Positions 17,141-26,200 of a DNA stretch of 64,000 bases are shown here, one piece after another (position 1 is the stretch's first letter; each line of letters opens with the position of its first letter). Location: assembly GCF_003480315.1 (NCBI RefSeq), contig NZ_QUIV01000006.1, forward strand, positions 71,639 through 135,638, given 5' to 3'. Position numbers and translations under genes: made by a program. Under the pieces are notes generated by a model. The model did no database searches and was not told the DNA's origin. It was given only the letters and a program-made list of their open reading frames with translations. The DNA is from Clostridium sp. AM33-3 (GTDB lineage: Bacteria > Bacillota > Clostridia > Lachnospirales > Lachnospiraceae).

Positions 17141-19096
17141 TTATTCTCTTCCCAACTGCTTCTTCAGATATCGCAGCTGTCCGCCGCAGGAAATCACCTC
17201 CAGCTCACTGTCAGAAAGTTCCAGACGCGCCTTGAATGTCACACCCTTTGTATTGTCGCGCACTTCCACCTCTTTCGTCTGCATCTGCTCTAACAGTCCG
17301 TTGATTTCCAGTTCGTCCCCCTGCTCGATCTTGTCGTAATCTGCCGGATCCTCAAAGATCATCGGGATAATGCCGTGATTGATCAGATTGCCCTTGTGGA
17401 TACGCGCAATGCTCTTTGCGATCACGGCGCGCACGCCCAGGTACATCGGGTTGATGGCTGCGTGTTCGCGGGAAGATCCCTGACCATAGTTCTCGCCGCC
17501 GATGATGATGCTCTGTCCCATCTCTTTTGCCCTTGCCGCAAACTCCGGATCGTAGCGGTGATAACAGTACTGGCTCATAAGCGGAATATTAGAGCGCATG
17601 CTGGAGAACTCGGCGCTGGCCGGGATAATATCATCGGTTGTGATGTTGTCCACCGTCTTTAAGCTGACCGGAACGCACAGATGCTCGGCCGGCTGCTCCG
17701 GAACCGGAAGGAATTTGATGTTCGGTCCTTTTACCACTTCAACTTTCTTTGCCTCTTCCTCCGGAAGCGGTTTGATGATCATGGAATCATCGACCGGATA
17801 GACTTCCGGCTCATGAATCTCTGCCAGTTTTGCGACATCTTCGCCCAGAATATCTTCTGCGGTTGCAAAGGTTCCAAGAATGGCAGTTGCTGCCGCACTC
17901 TCCGGACTTACCAGATAAATCTCCGCAGTCGGGTTACCGGCGCGTCCCTTGAAGTTCCGGTTGGAGGTTCGCACAGCCACGCCCTTGGTAGCCGGTGACT
18001 GGCCGATTGCACAGCACGGGCCGCAGGCGGTCTCCAGAATCCGCACACCGGCATCGATCAGCATCTCCAGATATCCGTCACGCAGCAGCTGCTTATAAAC
18101 CTGTTTGGAAGAAACCGCGCAGGTGCAGCTCACATCCTCATTGACATGTCTGCCCTGTAATACCAGCGCAACTTTCGCGATATCGGAATAACTTGCATTC
18201 GTACAGCTTCCGATGAATACCTGCTGTACTTTTTTCTTCTCCGCATCCTTTAACGGCATCACATTATCTGGCTGATGCGGGCAAGCGATCAGCGGTTCCA
18301 GCTCATCCAGGTTGAGCTCCATCTCGCCATCGTATTCGGCATCTGCATCCGGAATCATCTCCACATACTGGTCTTCCCGGCCCTGTGCCCTCATAAATTT
18401 GCGCACCTGCTCATCTGCCGGGAAAATGGAAGTGGTCGCGCCCATCTCCGCGCCCATGTTCGTGATGGTCGCACGCTCTGCAACCTCCAAACCTGCAGCA
18501 CCCTCTCCTACATACTCAAATACTTTTCCAAGGCCGCCCTTGATGCCAACCCGGCGAAGCATCTCCAAGATAATCTCCTTGGCGTTGCAGCCCGGTTTTA
18601 AGTGGCCTTTTAAATTAACCTTGATGATCTGCGGCATTTTCAGACGCATCGGAACACCGGTCATTGCCGTTGCCACGTCCATACCACCCACGCCGATGCA
18701 CAGCATGCCGATGGAACCACCGTGCGGTGTGTGGCTGTCACCACCCATGCTCAGCTTGCCCGGAACACCAAATCTCGCTACATGTACCGCATGGCAGATT
18801 CCGTTGCCCGGTCTGGAAACATGCACACCATAACGCTTTGCCACAGACTGCAGATAAATGTGGTCATCCGGCGTCTTGTTATCCAGATATAACAGGTTGT
18901 GGTCCAGATAGCTCACGCTGGTCTCCACCTGCGTCCGGTCCAGACCAATGGCCTCAAACGCCAGATACGTCATCACCGCATTGATGTCATGTGTCAAAGT
19001 CTGATCCACCTTTACATAGATCTCATCGCCCGGATTCATGGCAGACGGCTTTGCCAGATGACTCTCCAGGATTTTTCTTGTCAGATTCTTTCCCAT
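17141..19096 (-). CDS. Aconitate hydratase (monomeric clostridial type)
   Basis: A 651-residue [4Fe-4S] aconitase that interconverts citrate, cis-aconitate and isocitrate. Signatures are DHNLLYLDNKT near residue 65, GGDSHTPHGG near 118, GSCTNASYSD near 302 and ACGPCCAIGQ near 362 (cluster cysteines), and the swivel-domain GGENYGQGSSREHAA near 540 carrying the catalytic serine. An AAGGAGG site precedes the ATG. It heads a probable operon with the 2HCT transporter and esterase. A homoaconitase or isopropylmalate isomerase activity is less likely because the large and swivel domains are fused, as in true aconitases of this clade. Confidence 0.87.
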   Translation of the reverse strand: MGKNLTRKILESHLAKPSAMNPGDEIYVKVDQTLTHDINAVMTYLAFEAIGLDRTQVETSVSYLDHNLLYLDNKTPDDHIYLQSVAKRYGVHVSRPGNGICHAVHVARFGVPGKLSMGGDSHTPHGGSIGMLCIGVGGMDVATAMTGVPMRLKMPQIIKVNLKGHLKPGCNAKEIILEMLRRVGIKGGLGKVFEYVGEGAAGLEVAERATITNMGAEMGATTSIFPADEQVRKFMRAQGREDQYVEMIPDADAEYDGEMELNLDELEPLIACPHQPDNVMPLKDAEKKKVQQVFIGSCTNASYSDIAKVALVLQGRHVNEDVSCTCAVSSKQVYKQLLRDGYLEMLIDAGVRILETACGPCCAIGQSPATKGVAVRTSNRNFKGRAGNPTAEIYLVSPESAAATAILGTFATAEDILGEDVAKLAEIHEPEVYPVDDSMIIKPLPEEEAKKVEVVKGPNIKFLPVPEQPAEHLCVPVSLKTVDNITTDDIIPASAEFSSMRSNIPLMSQYCYHRYDPEFAARAKEMGQSIIIGGENYGQGSSREHAAINPMYLGVRAVIAKSIARIHKGNLINHGIIPMIFEDPADYDKIEQGDELEINGLLEQMQTKEVEVRDNTKGVTFKARLELSDSELEVISCGGQLRYLKKQLGRE

Positions 19097-19125
19097 GAAA
19101 AAAGTACCCTCCTTAAATGACTCTG

Positions 19126-19155
19126 GTTACTGTTCATACAACCGCAAACAGTAAC
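19126..19155. promoter_or_regulatory. Inverted repeat upstream of aconitase
   Basis: A perfect 8-bp inverted repeat (GTTACTGT / ACAGTAAC, 14-base gap) lies just upstream of the aconitase ribosome binding site. It may be an operator or a leader hairpin. Confidence 0.4.
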
Positions 19156-19208
19156 TGATTCTCAACTTCTGAGTTCATTATAAGTGGGTACTGATTATAA
19201 GTAAAATT

Positions 19209-20147
19209 TCATTTTGCAAATGAAGTCCATAACTTTTTCTTATGAGCCTGCATGGTTTCTTTCGCAATATCCAAAAGTGCCTGTTCCACTTCTCCGATAT
19301 AGCAGCCTTCCCGGTACAATGCCATGACCGGCCACTGAACCGGCGTAACGGAAAGATGATAAACATCCGCCTCCATGCCACCTTCCATCAGTTCCAGCGT
19401 AATCTCCGGAATGATTGCCACGCCAAGCCCCTGGGCTGCCAGACGGTAGGACAACATATTGCTGTGCGATTCAAAGAAAATGTTTGGCTTCACTTCCGCA
19501 TTGGCATACAAAACATCTACGCTCGAACGCAGTGCATGTCCTTTTTTCAAGGTAATAAGCGGCAGTTTTGCTGCTTCTTTCCAGTTAATGATCTTTTTTC
19601 CCCGGTCCAGAAAACAGGATTCGTTCAAATATTCTTTTGCGGCAACCAGCACCAGCTCTTCCTGCGAAACTTCTACCTGAACAATATCTTTTAACGGGGT
19701 CCAATACGGCAAAAACACAAAATCCACATTGCCCGCTTTCAAGTCCGCAATCAGCTGGTTTCCAGGACCCGTAGAAACTTCTACATCAATGCCTGGATAG
19801 CGGTCCTTTAACGGTTTTAAAAGAAGCGGCAGCATGTACACGATCCGCTCACTCGGAAACCCGATCCGCAGACGCCCTGTCATATGATGGGTGATGTCCC
19901 TAAGTTCCCGGTTCATCTCTTCCATCTGCCCCAGGATTGCTTTGGCACGTTTTACATACTGTTCTCCCGCGTAAGTCAGTTTCAGCGGATTTGCAGACCG
20001 GTCAAACAGCTTCACGCCAAGGTCTTCCTCTACTTTACTGACATAATTGCTGAGCGCCGGCTGACTGATGAAAAGCTCCGCAGCGGCTTTTGTAAAACTT
20101 CCAGACTCCGCCACCTGGCGGACATAGGTAAATTGTTTTAATTCCAT
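19209..20147 (-). CDS. LysR-family transcriptional regulator
   Basis: A 312-residue LysR regulator with N-terminal winged helix (SFTKAAAELFISQPALSNYV) and effector-binding domain. The ATG at 20147 follows GGAGG; a TTG four codons upstream lies in that site itself. It sits between the second YbhJ-like hydratase and the aconitase on the same strand, each with its own intergenic region, so it is the best candidate regulator for the aconitase-transporter unit and the hydratase. The effector is unknown. Confidence 0.87.
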   Translation of the reverse strand: MELKQFTYVRQVAESGSFTKAAAELFISQPALSNYVSKVEEDLGVKLFDRSANPLKLTYAGEQYVKRAKAILGQMEEMNRELRDITHHMTGRLRIGFPSERIVYMLPLLLKPLKDRYPGIDVEVSTGPGNQLIADLKAGNVDFVFLPYWTPLKDIVQVEVSQEELVLVAAKEYLNESCFLDRGKKIINWKEAAKLPLITLKKGHALRSSVDVLYANAEVKPNIFFESHSNMLSYRLAAQGLGVAIIPEITLELMEGGMEADVYHLSVTPVQWPVMALYREGCYIGEVEQALLDIAKETMQAHKKKLWTSFAK

Positions 20148-20230
20148 CGTTTCCTCCAACTACAAAACGGAGCTGCCTGTCCAGACAGCCCCATTTTGTT
20201 CTTACACTTACATAAGGAGTTTTATAGTAG

Positions 20231-20264
20231 CAGATAAGCCGTAAAACGGTGGGAATCTTATCTG
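20231..20264. terminator. Hairpin between ybhJ-like copy 2 and lysR
   Basis: CAGATAAG pairs with CTTATCTG around a smaller CCG/CGG hairpin, 70 bp past the hydratase stop. There is no clean T-run, so it may be a terminator or an operator for the downstream LysR gene. Confidence 0.4.
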
Positions 20265-20334
20265 TTTCTATCGTTTCATTCTTTCAGTCTATTGTTTCTT
20301 CCGCCATCTGTATCAGATGAGGAATCCTTGCTGA

Positions 20335-22617
20335 TTATTTGTTTCTGTTAAAGTTGATGAGACAGCCTGCCCTTACGATCTTGCGCTCGTTCTCTGTCAT
20401 CGGCTGGATGTAAAGATGAATTTCCTCTGCCTTGCCATCTTTGATGACATAAGCCGGAATGTCTGCCAGATCACCTTCTAATGCAGTGCGCACATTCGGA
20501 ACATAGATGTAATCGTCTACCTCGAACATGGTCGGCTCACCCTTTAAGTGGAACGGAAGCATACCCCAGTTCATGCAGTTGGAACGATAACGCTTGGTTG
20601 CGTATTCCTGGGTGATGTTTGCAAGAGCGCCCAGGACTCTCTGGCAGGATGCTGCCTGCTCACGCGCAGAACCGTCACCCGGCTTATTTGCGTAGATAGT
20701 GGAACCAATCTCAACGTCCTCAGCTTTGACAGCTTCCTGGCCCGGAATGGTGTTAACCACCTTGATCACCTCTGCGATCTCAGCGTTTACCTTGCCTGCA
20801 AGACGTTCGTTCTCCATAGCCTGAACTGCCTTCGCACGGCCAACATACTCCGGATCACGTCTGGACAGGGTAAACTCAGCCAGTCCTAACGGATTAGAGC
20901 GGAAGGAAGAAGTCTCACCGGACGGAATCAGCTCATCGGTGGTGGTTACTTCGTCCAGGATCTTGGAGGAAACCTTTAAAAGGATATTCTCAGAAAGTGC
21001 CTCCATCTCTGGCCAGTCTTTGATGTTCGGACCAAAGCGCAGCTCAGAATCTTCCTCTGCCTTGTTGTAACCGTTGTATACTCTTGCCTTGTAAGCGCGA
21101 TCCTCGTAATTGTACTCCGGAATATCGCCCCAGCAGTCCATAGTCTCTGCTGAAGTCAGCTTACCGCCATTTGCTGCGGTTGCAGCGATGGAGCGTGCAT
21201 CCATAAGAGCCACTGCGGACATCTGTCCGTTACCCGGCTTGGAACCTTCGCGATTCGGAAAGTTTCTGGTGGTATGACGGATGGAAAGTGCATTGTTTGC
21301 CGGAGTATCGCCAGCGCCGAAGCACGGTCCGCAGAAGGCTGAACGGATGATCGCACCTGCATCCATCAAGTCTGCTAACAGACCCTTGCGGTCCAGATCG
21401 GTGTAAACCGGCTGGGAAGACGGATATACGGACAGGTAGAACTCGCCATCTCCGATATTTTTGCCCTTTAATGCATGGGCAGCCTCTACCACGTTGGTGT
21501 AGTTGCCGCCTGCACAGCCTGCGATGATACCCTGCTGTACCTGAAGTTTACCATCTTTGGTAATTTTGTCAAGTAAAGTAAAGTGTGCTCTTCCCTCTGC
21601 AATCTGGTCAGCTGCCTTCTCGGTCTCGCGCAGAATGTCTTCAAGATTCTCATACAGGTAATCAATCTCAAAAGCATTAGACGGATGGAACGGCAGTGCA
21701 ATCATCGGCTTGATGGTGCTTAAGTCGATCTCTACGCAGCCATCGTAGTAAGCAACTGCTTCCGGATTCAGCTCCTTAAACTCATCCCCGCGGTGATGTT
21801 TCTCCAGGAATGCCTTGGTATCATCATCGGTTCTCCAGATAGAGGACAGGCAGGTGGTCTCGGTGGTCATAACATCCACACCGTTACGGTAGTCAGTTGT
21901 CATAGAAGAAACGCCAGGTCCTACGAACTCCATTACTTTGTTCTTTACATAGCCATTTTTGTAAACAGCGCCGCAGATGGCGAGTGCGATATCGTGCGGT
22001 CCTACGAACGGCTGTGGTTTCCCGGTTAAGTAGATTGCGATCACGCCCGGATAAGCAACATCGTAAGTCTGCTTCAACAGCTGCTTGGACAGCTCACCGC
22101 CGCCCTCACCGATGGCCATGGTACCCAGTGCACCGTAACGGGTATGGGAGTCAGAGCCCAGGATCATCTTGCCGCCGCCTGCAAAGCACTCGCGCATGTA
22201 CTGATGACATACTGCTACGTGCGGCGGAACGAAAAGGCCGCCATACTTCTTTGCCGCAGAAAGGCCAAAATAGTGATCGTCGTCATTGATGGTTCCGCCA
22301 ACTGCACATAAAGAGTTATGGCAGCAGGTTAAAACGTAAGGAAGCGGGAACTTTTCCATTCCTGATGCCCGGGCGGTCTGGATAATACCAACAAAGGTAA
22401 TATCGTGAGAAACCATTGCATCAAATTTAATCTGAAGCTTATCCATGGTATCGGACTGATTGTGCGCTTTCATGATGCCATAAGCAATGGTACCTTTCTT
22501 AGCCTCCTCTTTTGCAACCGCTTTTCCGGTCATCTGCTCAACCTTTGCAGCCTCTGCCTCCGGAACCAGGGTCTCACCGTTTACGAGATAAACTCCGCCA
22601 TCGTGTAACTTAACCAT
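20335..22617 (-). CDS. YbhJ-like aconitase-family hydratase (copy 2)
   Basis: A 760-residue paralogue of the hydratase at 1954-4221, with the same architecture: LCAVGGTIN near residue 108, [11 protein letters not shown] near 177, AGCAGGNY near 366, [14 protein letters not shown] near 428 and [11 protein letters not shown] near 690. The two proteins can be aligned by eye over their whole length. AGGAGG precedes the ATG. It is monocistronic with a LysR-type dyad upstream. The separate promoter suggests a distinct substrate or condition from copy 1, possibly citrate versus a methylated, unsaturated or reduced analogue. No YbhJ-type substrate is established, so the reaction is left open. Confidence 0.85.
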   Translation of the reverse strand: MVKLHDGGVYLVNGETLVPEAEAAKVEQMTGKAVAKEEAKKGTIAYGIMKAHNQSDTMDKLQIKFDAMVSHDITFVGIIQTARASGMEKFPLPYVLTCCHNSLCAVGGTINDDDHYFGLSAAKKYGGLFVPPHVAVCHQYMRECFAGGGKMILGSDSHTRYGALGTMAIGEGGGELSKQLLKQTYDVAYPGVIAIYLTGKPQPFVGPHDIALAICGAVYKNGYVKNKVMEFVGPGVSSMTTDYRNGVDVMTTETTCLSSIWRTDDDTKAFLEKHHRGDEFKELNPEAVAYYDGCVEIDLSTIKPMIALPFHPSNAFEIDYLYENLEDILRETEKAADQIAEGRAHFTLLDKITKDGKLQVQQGIIAGCAGGNYTNVVEAAHALKGKNIGDGEFYLSVYPSSQPVYTDLDRKGLLADLMDAGAIIRSAFCGPCFGAGDTPANNALSIRHTTRNFPNREGSKPGNGQMSAVALMDARSIAATAANGGKLTSAETMDCWGDIPEYNYEDRAYKARVYNGYNKAEEDSELRFGPNIKDWPEMEALSENILLKVSSKILDEVTTTDELIPSGETSSFRSNPLGLAEFTLSRRDPEYVGRAKAVQAMENERLAGKVNAEIAEVIKVVNTIPGQEAVKAEDVEIGSTIYANKPGDGSAREQAASCQRVLGALANITQEYATKRYRSNCMNWGMLPFHLKGEPTMFEVDDYIYVPNVRTALEGDLADIPAYVIKDGKAEEIHLYIQPMTENERKIVRAGCLINFNRNK

Positions 22618-22769
22618 ACGAACTCTCCTCCTGTGACTGTGTGGTTTATTGTGTCAAAGCCTTTTGATTCCGAATCCATTCTGATTCGTTTCCGGCTTTA
22701 TTTCCTTTGATGGCTTAATTATGCATCTTTTTTCAGTATTTGTAAAATACTATATATAATATAAAAGTC

Positions 22770-22784
22770 ATAGGTATTTCCTAT
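22770..22784. promoter_or_regulatory. LysR-type dyad upstream of ybhJ-like copy 2
   Basis: ATAGG-TATTT-CCTAT is a perfect 15-bp interrupted dyad about 150 bp upstream of the start codon, next to an AT-rich promoter-like stretch. It matches the ATAGG-N8-AT pattern of two boxes at 11709-11755. Confidence 0.5.
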
Positions 22785-22868
22785 AGTCTTGATTGGCCTG
22801 ATTGCAGGTTTTCTGTTATCTGAATGCCTGGCCTGTACTTCTGGTCTGTCAATCCAGTTTCGATCTGC

Positions 22869-23825
22869 CTAATGATTCTCCAGCCAGCGCTTTAGGTCAC
22901 GCATCTTCATAAGCGCATCCCGCCTTCCGATGTCATACACCTGCTGCAGTTTCTCCGGGCTACGCTCCAGCCGCCCGATCTTAAGCGGCTCATCCGGACG
23001 CAGCACAAAAATCTCACCCATTTTCTCCAGCTCTTCAATCTGCCGCAAACTCTCATTATAGCGCTCATGCCTGTGAGACAGCGCCTCCACAAAGGCCGGA
23101 TACTTCCGATAGCGGATTTTCGCCATAGCCAGCTGCTCCGGTTCCTTCTGGTATCCCTTCGGCCGGGTCAGGATCACCACATTCTTTGTGAATCCCATCT
23201 CCCTGAACTTCATGAGAGGAATGCTGTCCGTGCAGCCGCCATCCAACAGCTTCATCCCTTCTGTCTTCACCAGTCTGGAAACGTATGGAAGGGAGGCCGA
23301 TGCCCGGATCACATCAATCTGATTTTTCATATCTGTAATGCGGATATACTCCGGCTTTCCAGTCTCCACATTGCTGCAGACTGCATAAAACTCCGTTTTA
23401 GAACGGTTGAAGGCATCGTAATCGTAAAGATCAAGCTTCTCCGGCAGATCATGATAGCAGAACTGCACCTCCGCAATATCTCCGGTCCGGACCAGATTCC
23501 GCATACTGATAAACCGGTTATCTCGGATATATTTCTTATAATAACGAATGTTCCGGCCTCTTTGCCCAGACACAAAACTGGAACCATGGATAGCTCCGGC
23601 CGAAACTCCGATCACTCCATCAAAGGAAAGTCCCTGATCCAGAAAGACATCCAGAATACCGTCGGTATACATCCCACGCATTCCGCCGCCTTCTAATATC
23701 AGGCCGGTTTTTACGGTGTTTTCAGTATTGTCTGCACCATTGATGCTGCTTGTGCCGTTGATGCTGCCTGTGTCATTCATGCTGCCTGTGCCGTTGATGC
23801 TGCCTGTGTCATTGATGTTGCTCAT
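22869..23825 (-). CDS. Patatin-like phospholipase with N-terminal hexapeptide repeats
   Basis: A 318-residue patatin-like acyl hydrolase. The oxyanion loop GGGMRG is near residue 47, the nucleophile Ser75 sits in GVSAG, and the catalytic Asp is in LDGGCTD near 206. Residues 2-31 are five copies of a Gly-Ser-Ile-Asn-(Asp/Gly)-Thr repeat that is unrelated to the family and probably disordered. The ATG overlaps the stop of the upstream Cys-cluster gene (ATGA), so the two are translationally coupled. Cytoplasmic lipase or esterase role is likely; the true start could lie downstream of some repeats. Confidence 0.85.
   Translation of the reverse strand: MSNINDTGSINGTGSMNDTGSINGTSSINGADNTENTVKTGLILEGGGMRGMYTDGILDVFLDQGLSFDGVIGVSAGAIHGSSFVSGQRGRNIRYYKKYIRDNRFISMRNLVRTGDIAEVQFCYHDLPEKLDLYDYDAFNRSKTEFYAVCSNVETGKPEYIRITDMKNQIDVIRASASLPYVSRLVKTEGMKLLDGGCTDSIPLMKFREMGFTKNVVILTRPKGYQKEPEQLAMAKIRYRKYPAFVEALSHRHERYNESLRQIEELEKMGEIFVLRPDEPLKIGRLERSPEKLQQVYDIGRRDALMKMRDLKRWLENH
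23733..23822 (-). repeat. In-frame 18-bp tandem repeat (five units)
   Basis: Five consecutive 18-bp units encode six-residue repeats at the N-terminus of the patatin-like protein. The units differ at a few positions (Asn-Asp versus Asn-Gly, Ile versus Met). Unit gain or loss would keep the reading frame. Confidence 0.85.
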
Positions 23826-24541
23826 AGATTCTCACTCCATTCTTTTGCCGCGGCTATGCGGGCCTCGTACTGGCTGTAGAAGTCCCGGCTGGTGTCATAG
23901 GGAAGCAGATAAAACCGCTGTAAAATATACATGCTGACGGATTTTGCGAGATCAGGAGCTGGCGTCTCGTTTGCACCATCCGCGCTTGCTTTTGCCGCAG
24001 TTTCTCCATCCAGCTCTGCTCCGATACGAATCCGCAGCTGTTTCAGGAATGCATGCCAGTCCGCAATATAGGCATCATACCGCTCCATATCCGGTGTGTC
24101 CATCCACTTGCGGATCTTCACCTTGCTGCGATTTGGTTTTTCGCATTCATGAATCTGCAGAATGTACCGGAATCCATCTTCCTCATAATACCGCCCCAAA
24201 GGAAACAGCCTGCAGATCCCTGGACGATACGGATGAATACTGCATCGCCCTGCGTCATTCAAAAAGGTACACTGTTCCGAATCACCCGCCAGTTTCAGAT
24301 TTGGCAGGATGATCCCGTCCACCACATTCAGTTCCAGATGCCCCGCTAAAAGCTGCTGCAGCGAAACACCTAAACCACCCGTCAGCCGCCAGACATCGTA
24401 GGGATCCAGCACAATCGTGTTTCCCATTCCTCGGCAACAGGACGAACAGCCCGCACAGTCATTGCAGCCCAGCTTCGCCATATCATTCAACCCATATAAT
24501 CTGCCGTCTGAAATCTCCTCCAGACTTACATTTCTAAGCAC
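23822..24541 (-). CDS. YkgJ-family cysteine-cluster protein
   Basis: A 239-residue YkgJ/UPF0153-type protein with a putative metal or Fe-S site built from CNDCAGCSSCC near residue 26, CTFLN-x5-CSIHPYRPGICRLFPLG near 98-120, and HECEKP near 138. The family's exact function is not established; members resemble zinc- or iron-chelating domains. The C-terminal 70 residues are an alanine-rich linker and a Tyr-rich segment. Its stop overlaps the start of the patatin-like gene, so the two products probably act together. Confidence 0.85.
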   Translation of the reverse strand: MLRNVSLEEISDGRLYGLNDMAKLGCNDCAGCSSCCRGMGNTIVLDPYDVWRLTGGLGVSLQQLLAGHLELNVVDGIILPNLKLAGDSEQCTFLNDAGRCSIHPYRPGICRLFPLGRYYEEDGFRYILQIHECEKPNRSKVKIRKWMDTPDMERYDAYIADWHAFLKQLRIRIGAELDGETAAKASADGANETPAPDLAKSVSMYILQRFYLLPYDTSRDFYSQYEARIAAAKEWSENL

Positions 24542-24665
24542 TCCAAGTTTCCTCCCGATTTTGTTTTTCTGCTGCCAATGCTTTCCATTGACTCATTTCA
24601 TAATTTCCGGTCTGCCGCGCCACAGTTTCACAAAGCAGATTCCGCTCCTGCTATATCCTGTGCCG

Positions 24666-25526
24666 CTAATTGTTCTCATCCAGTAATTCCCAATAACGCT
24701 CAACCAGAATTCCTTTGTATTCATCCAAATGGCTCTGATTATCCCGTATCAGCACAGTCAGGACACGCACCGCTTCCCGCACCGCTTCCTCCAGACTCTC
24801 ACCGTCTAATAGTTTTCCAGTCATGACTGTAGAAAAAATATCCCCGCTTCCGGCAACCCGGACAGGAAGAAAGGTAAACGGCACACGGAAATACTGTCCG
24901 CTTTTGTGGTCATACCCGCAAACCAGATGTTCATCCATTTCAGAATCATGCGCGCTGGTAATGACCACCGATTTCCCGGATAACTTGTGCAGCCCGTCAA
25001 CCAGTTCCCGCAGTTCTGCCGCTGAGGCCCGTTCCCTGCCCGGGCAGATTCCCGTCAGAAAGCCAGCCTCGGTCATATTCGGAACCATCACATCCGAGTA
25101 GCTGACCAGCTTTCTCATGGCCGCAACCCGCTCCATGCCGATTCCGTTATAAAGCTTTCCGCCATCTGCCATGATCGGATCTACCATGACCAGACAGCCA
25201 TTGTCCACGCTCTGTGTCTCACTCCTCCTCGGCTTCCTGCTGCGAATATAATCTCCGATCAGTTCCACCTGCTCCTCCGAAAGTACAAATCCAGTACAGA
25301 TGCAGTCCGGCTCAAAGCCAAGCTCATCCCACACTTTTATGGTATCCCGCATGTAGTCCGTCATGTCCTGAATCCGGAACTTTCCGAAATCCAGCGTATT
25401 GGAAACCACCGCAGTGGGAACCTGATAAGGAAAATGTCCCATACGCGAAAACAGCGGCACCATGGCGGCCAGAGCTACCTTACCATAACCTGGAAGGTCG
25501 TTAAAAAGAACAATCCGTTTTCCCAT
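24666..25526 (-). CDS. Pyridoxal/pyridoxamine kinase (PfkB fold)
   Basis: A 286-residue ribokinase-superfamily kinase of the pyridoxal kinase branch, which makes pyridoxal 5-phosphate in salvage. It begins RIVLFNDLPGYGKVAL, has VDPIMADGGKLYNG near residue 117, the VPNMTEAGFLTG motif near 155 and the anion-hole GSGDIFSTVMTGKL near 230. Its ATG directly follows the stop of the low-Mr phosphatase gene, so they form a two-gene operon. Hydroxymethylpyrimidine kinase is a less likely alternative. Confidence 0.85.
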   Translation of the reverse strand: MGKRIVLFNDLPGYGKVALAAMVPLFSRMGHFPYQVPTAVVSNTLDFGKFRIQDMTDYMRDTIKVWDELGFEPDCICTGFVLSEEQVELIGDYIRSRKPRRSETQSVDNGCLVMVDPIMADGGKLYNGIGMERVAAMRKLVSYSDVMVPNMTEAGFLTGICPGRERASAAELRELVDGLHKLSGKSVVITSAHDSEMDEHLVCGYDHKSGQYFRVPFTFLPVRVAGSGDIFSTVMTGKLLDGESLEEAVREAVRVLTVLIRDNQSHLDEYKGILVERYWELLDENN

Positions 25527-25994
25527 TTAAATATTTTCCTCTCTGCGGATCTTTTCAAGAAGCCCGCTGCATCCAGCCATAACATCAGCAAACGTTGCAT
25601 CAAAATCCCCCGTATACCAAGGATCTGCCACATCACGCCCACTGCCTGCAAATGTCAACAGTTTAAAAATCTTCTGTTCTTTATCCGCCCCGCCTGCAAT
25701 CCTGGTCATGTTCCGGATATTTGCCGTATCCATACCGATGAGATAATCATAATACCGGTAATCCTCCGCCATCATCTGGCGCGCATGATGCGGGATCAGC
25801 GGAATATGCTCCCGACGCAGCTTATCCACAGTGCCGTAATGCGGCGGATTACCGATTTCCTCACGGCTGGTTGCCGCGGAATTGATTTCAAATTGGGATG
25901 CCAGGCCAGCCTGAGTGGCCAGGTAGGTGAACACACTCTCGGCCATTGTGGAACGGCAGATATTGCCATGACAGACAAACAAAACTCTAATCAT
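25527..25994 (-). CDS. Low-molecular-weight protein tyrosine phosphatase
   Basis: A 155-residue low-Mr phosphatase. The P-loop CHGNICRS supplies Cys8 and Arg14 (CX5R) and the general acid is Asp124 in DPWYTGDF, both in the expected places. It may dephosphorylate protein tyrosines or small phosphate esters in the cytoplasm. AAGGAG precedes the ATG. It is the last clearly chromosomal gene before the integrative element, whose integrase gene begins within 210 bp. Confidence 0.93.
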   Translation of the reverse strand: MIRVLFVCHGNICRSTMAESVFTYLATQAGLASQFEINSAATSREEIGNPPHYGTVDKLRREHIPLIPHHARQMMAEDYRYYDYLIGMDTANIRNMTRIAGGADKEQKIFKLLTFAGSGRDVADPWYTGDFDATFADVMAGCSGLLEKIRREENI

Positions 25995-26114
25995 ATACTC
26001 TAAACTCCTTGAAAATGTTTGATTTTCCTTGTATTTATGCGATTCTTCATGGATATGACCGCTTGCACTGACATAACTGAATCTGTCTTATCTCGGTATA
26101 TTTCGGCATATCTC

Positions 26115-26181
26115 AGTGTAATTTTTCCTTCAATCGGTGTAAATTCAGGTGTAAAACAGGTTCATTTTTTCAATTTACACC
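26115..26181. repeat. GTGTAAATT-type repeats near the element end, candidate integrase arm sites
   Basis: AGTGTAATTT (26115), GGTGTAAATT (26136), GGTGTAAAA (26148) and the inverted AATTTACACC (26172) cluster just past the integrase 3' end. Tn916-type integrases bind short direct repeats near each element end, so these are plausible arm-type sites. The chromosome/element junction should lie between 25995 and about 26115. Confidence 0.45.
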
Positions 26182-26200
26182 TTTGCCATAAATCCTTTAT

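Noticed and set aside
26001-26114. tRNA or other RNA gene as ICE target
   Set aside because: No tRNA-like fold is visible; the border is plain AT-rich intergenic DNA, as expected for Tn916-type insertion.
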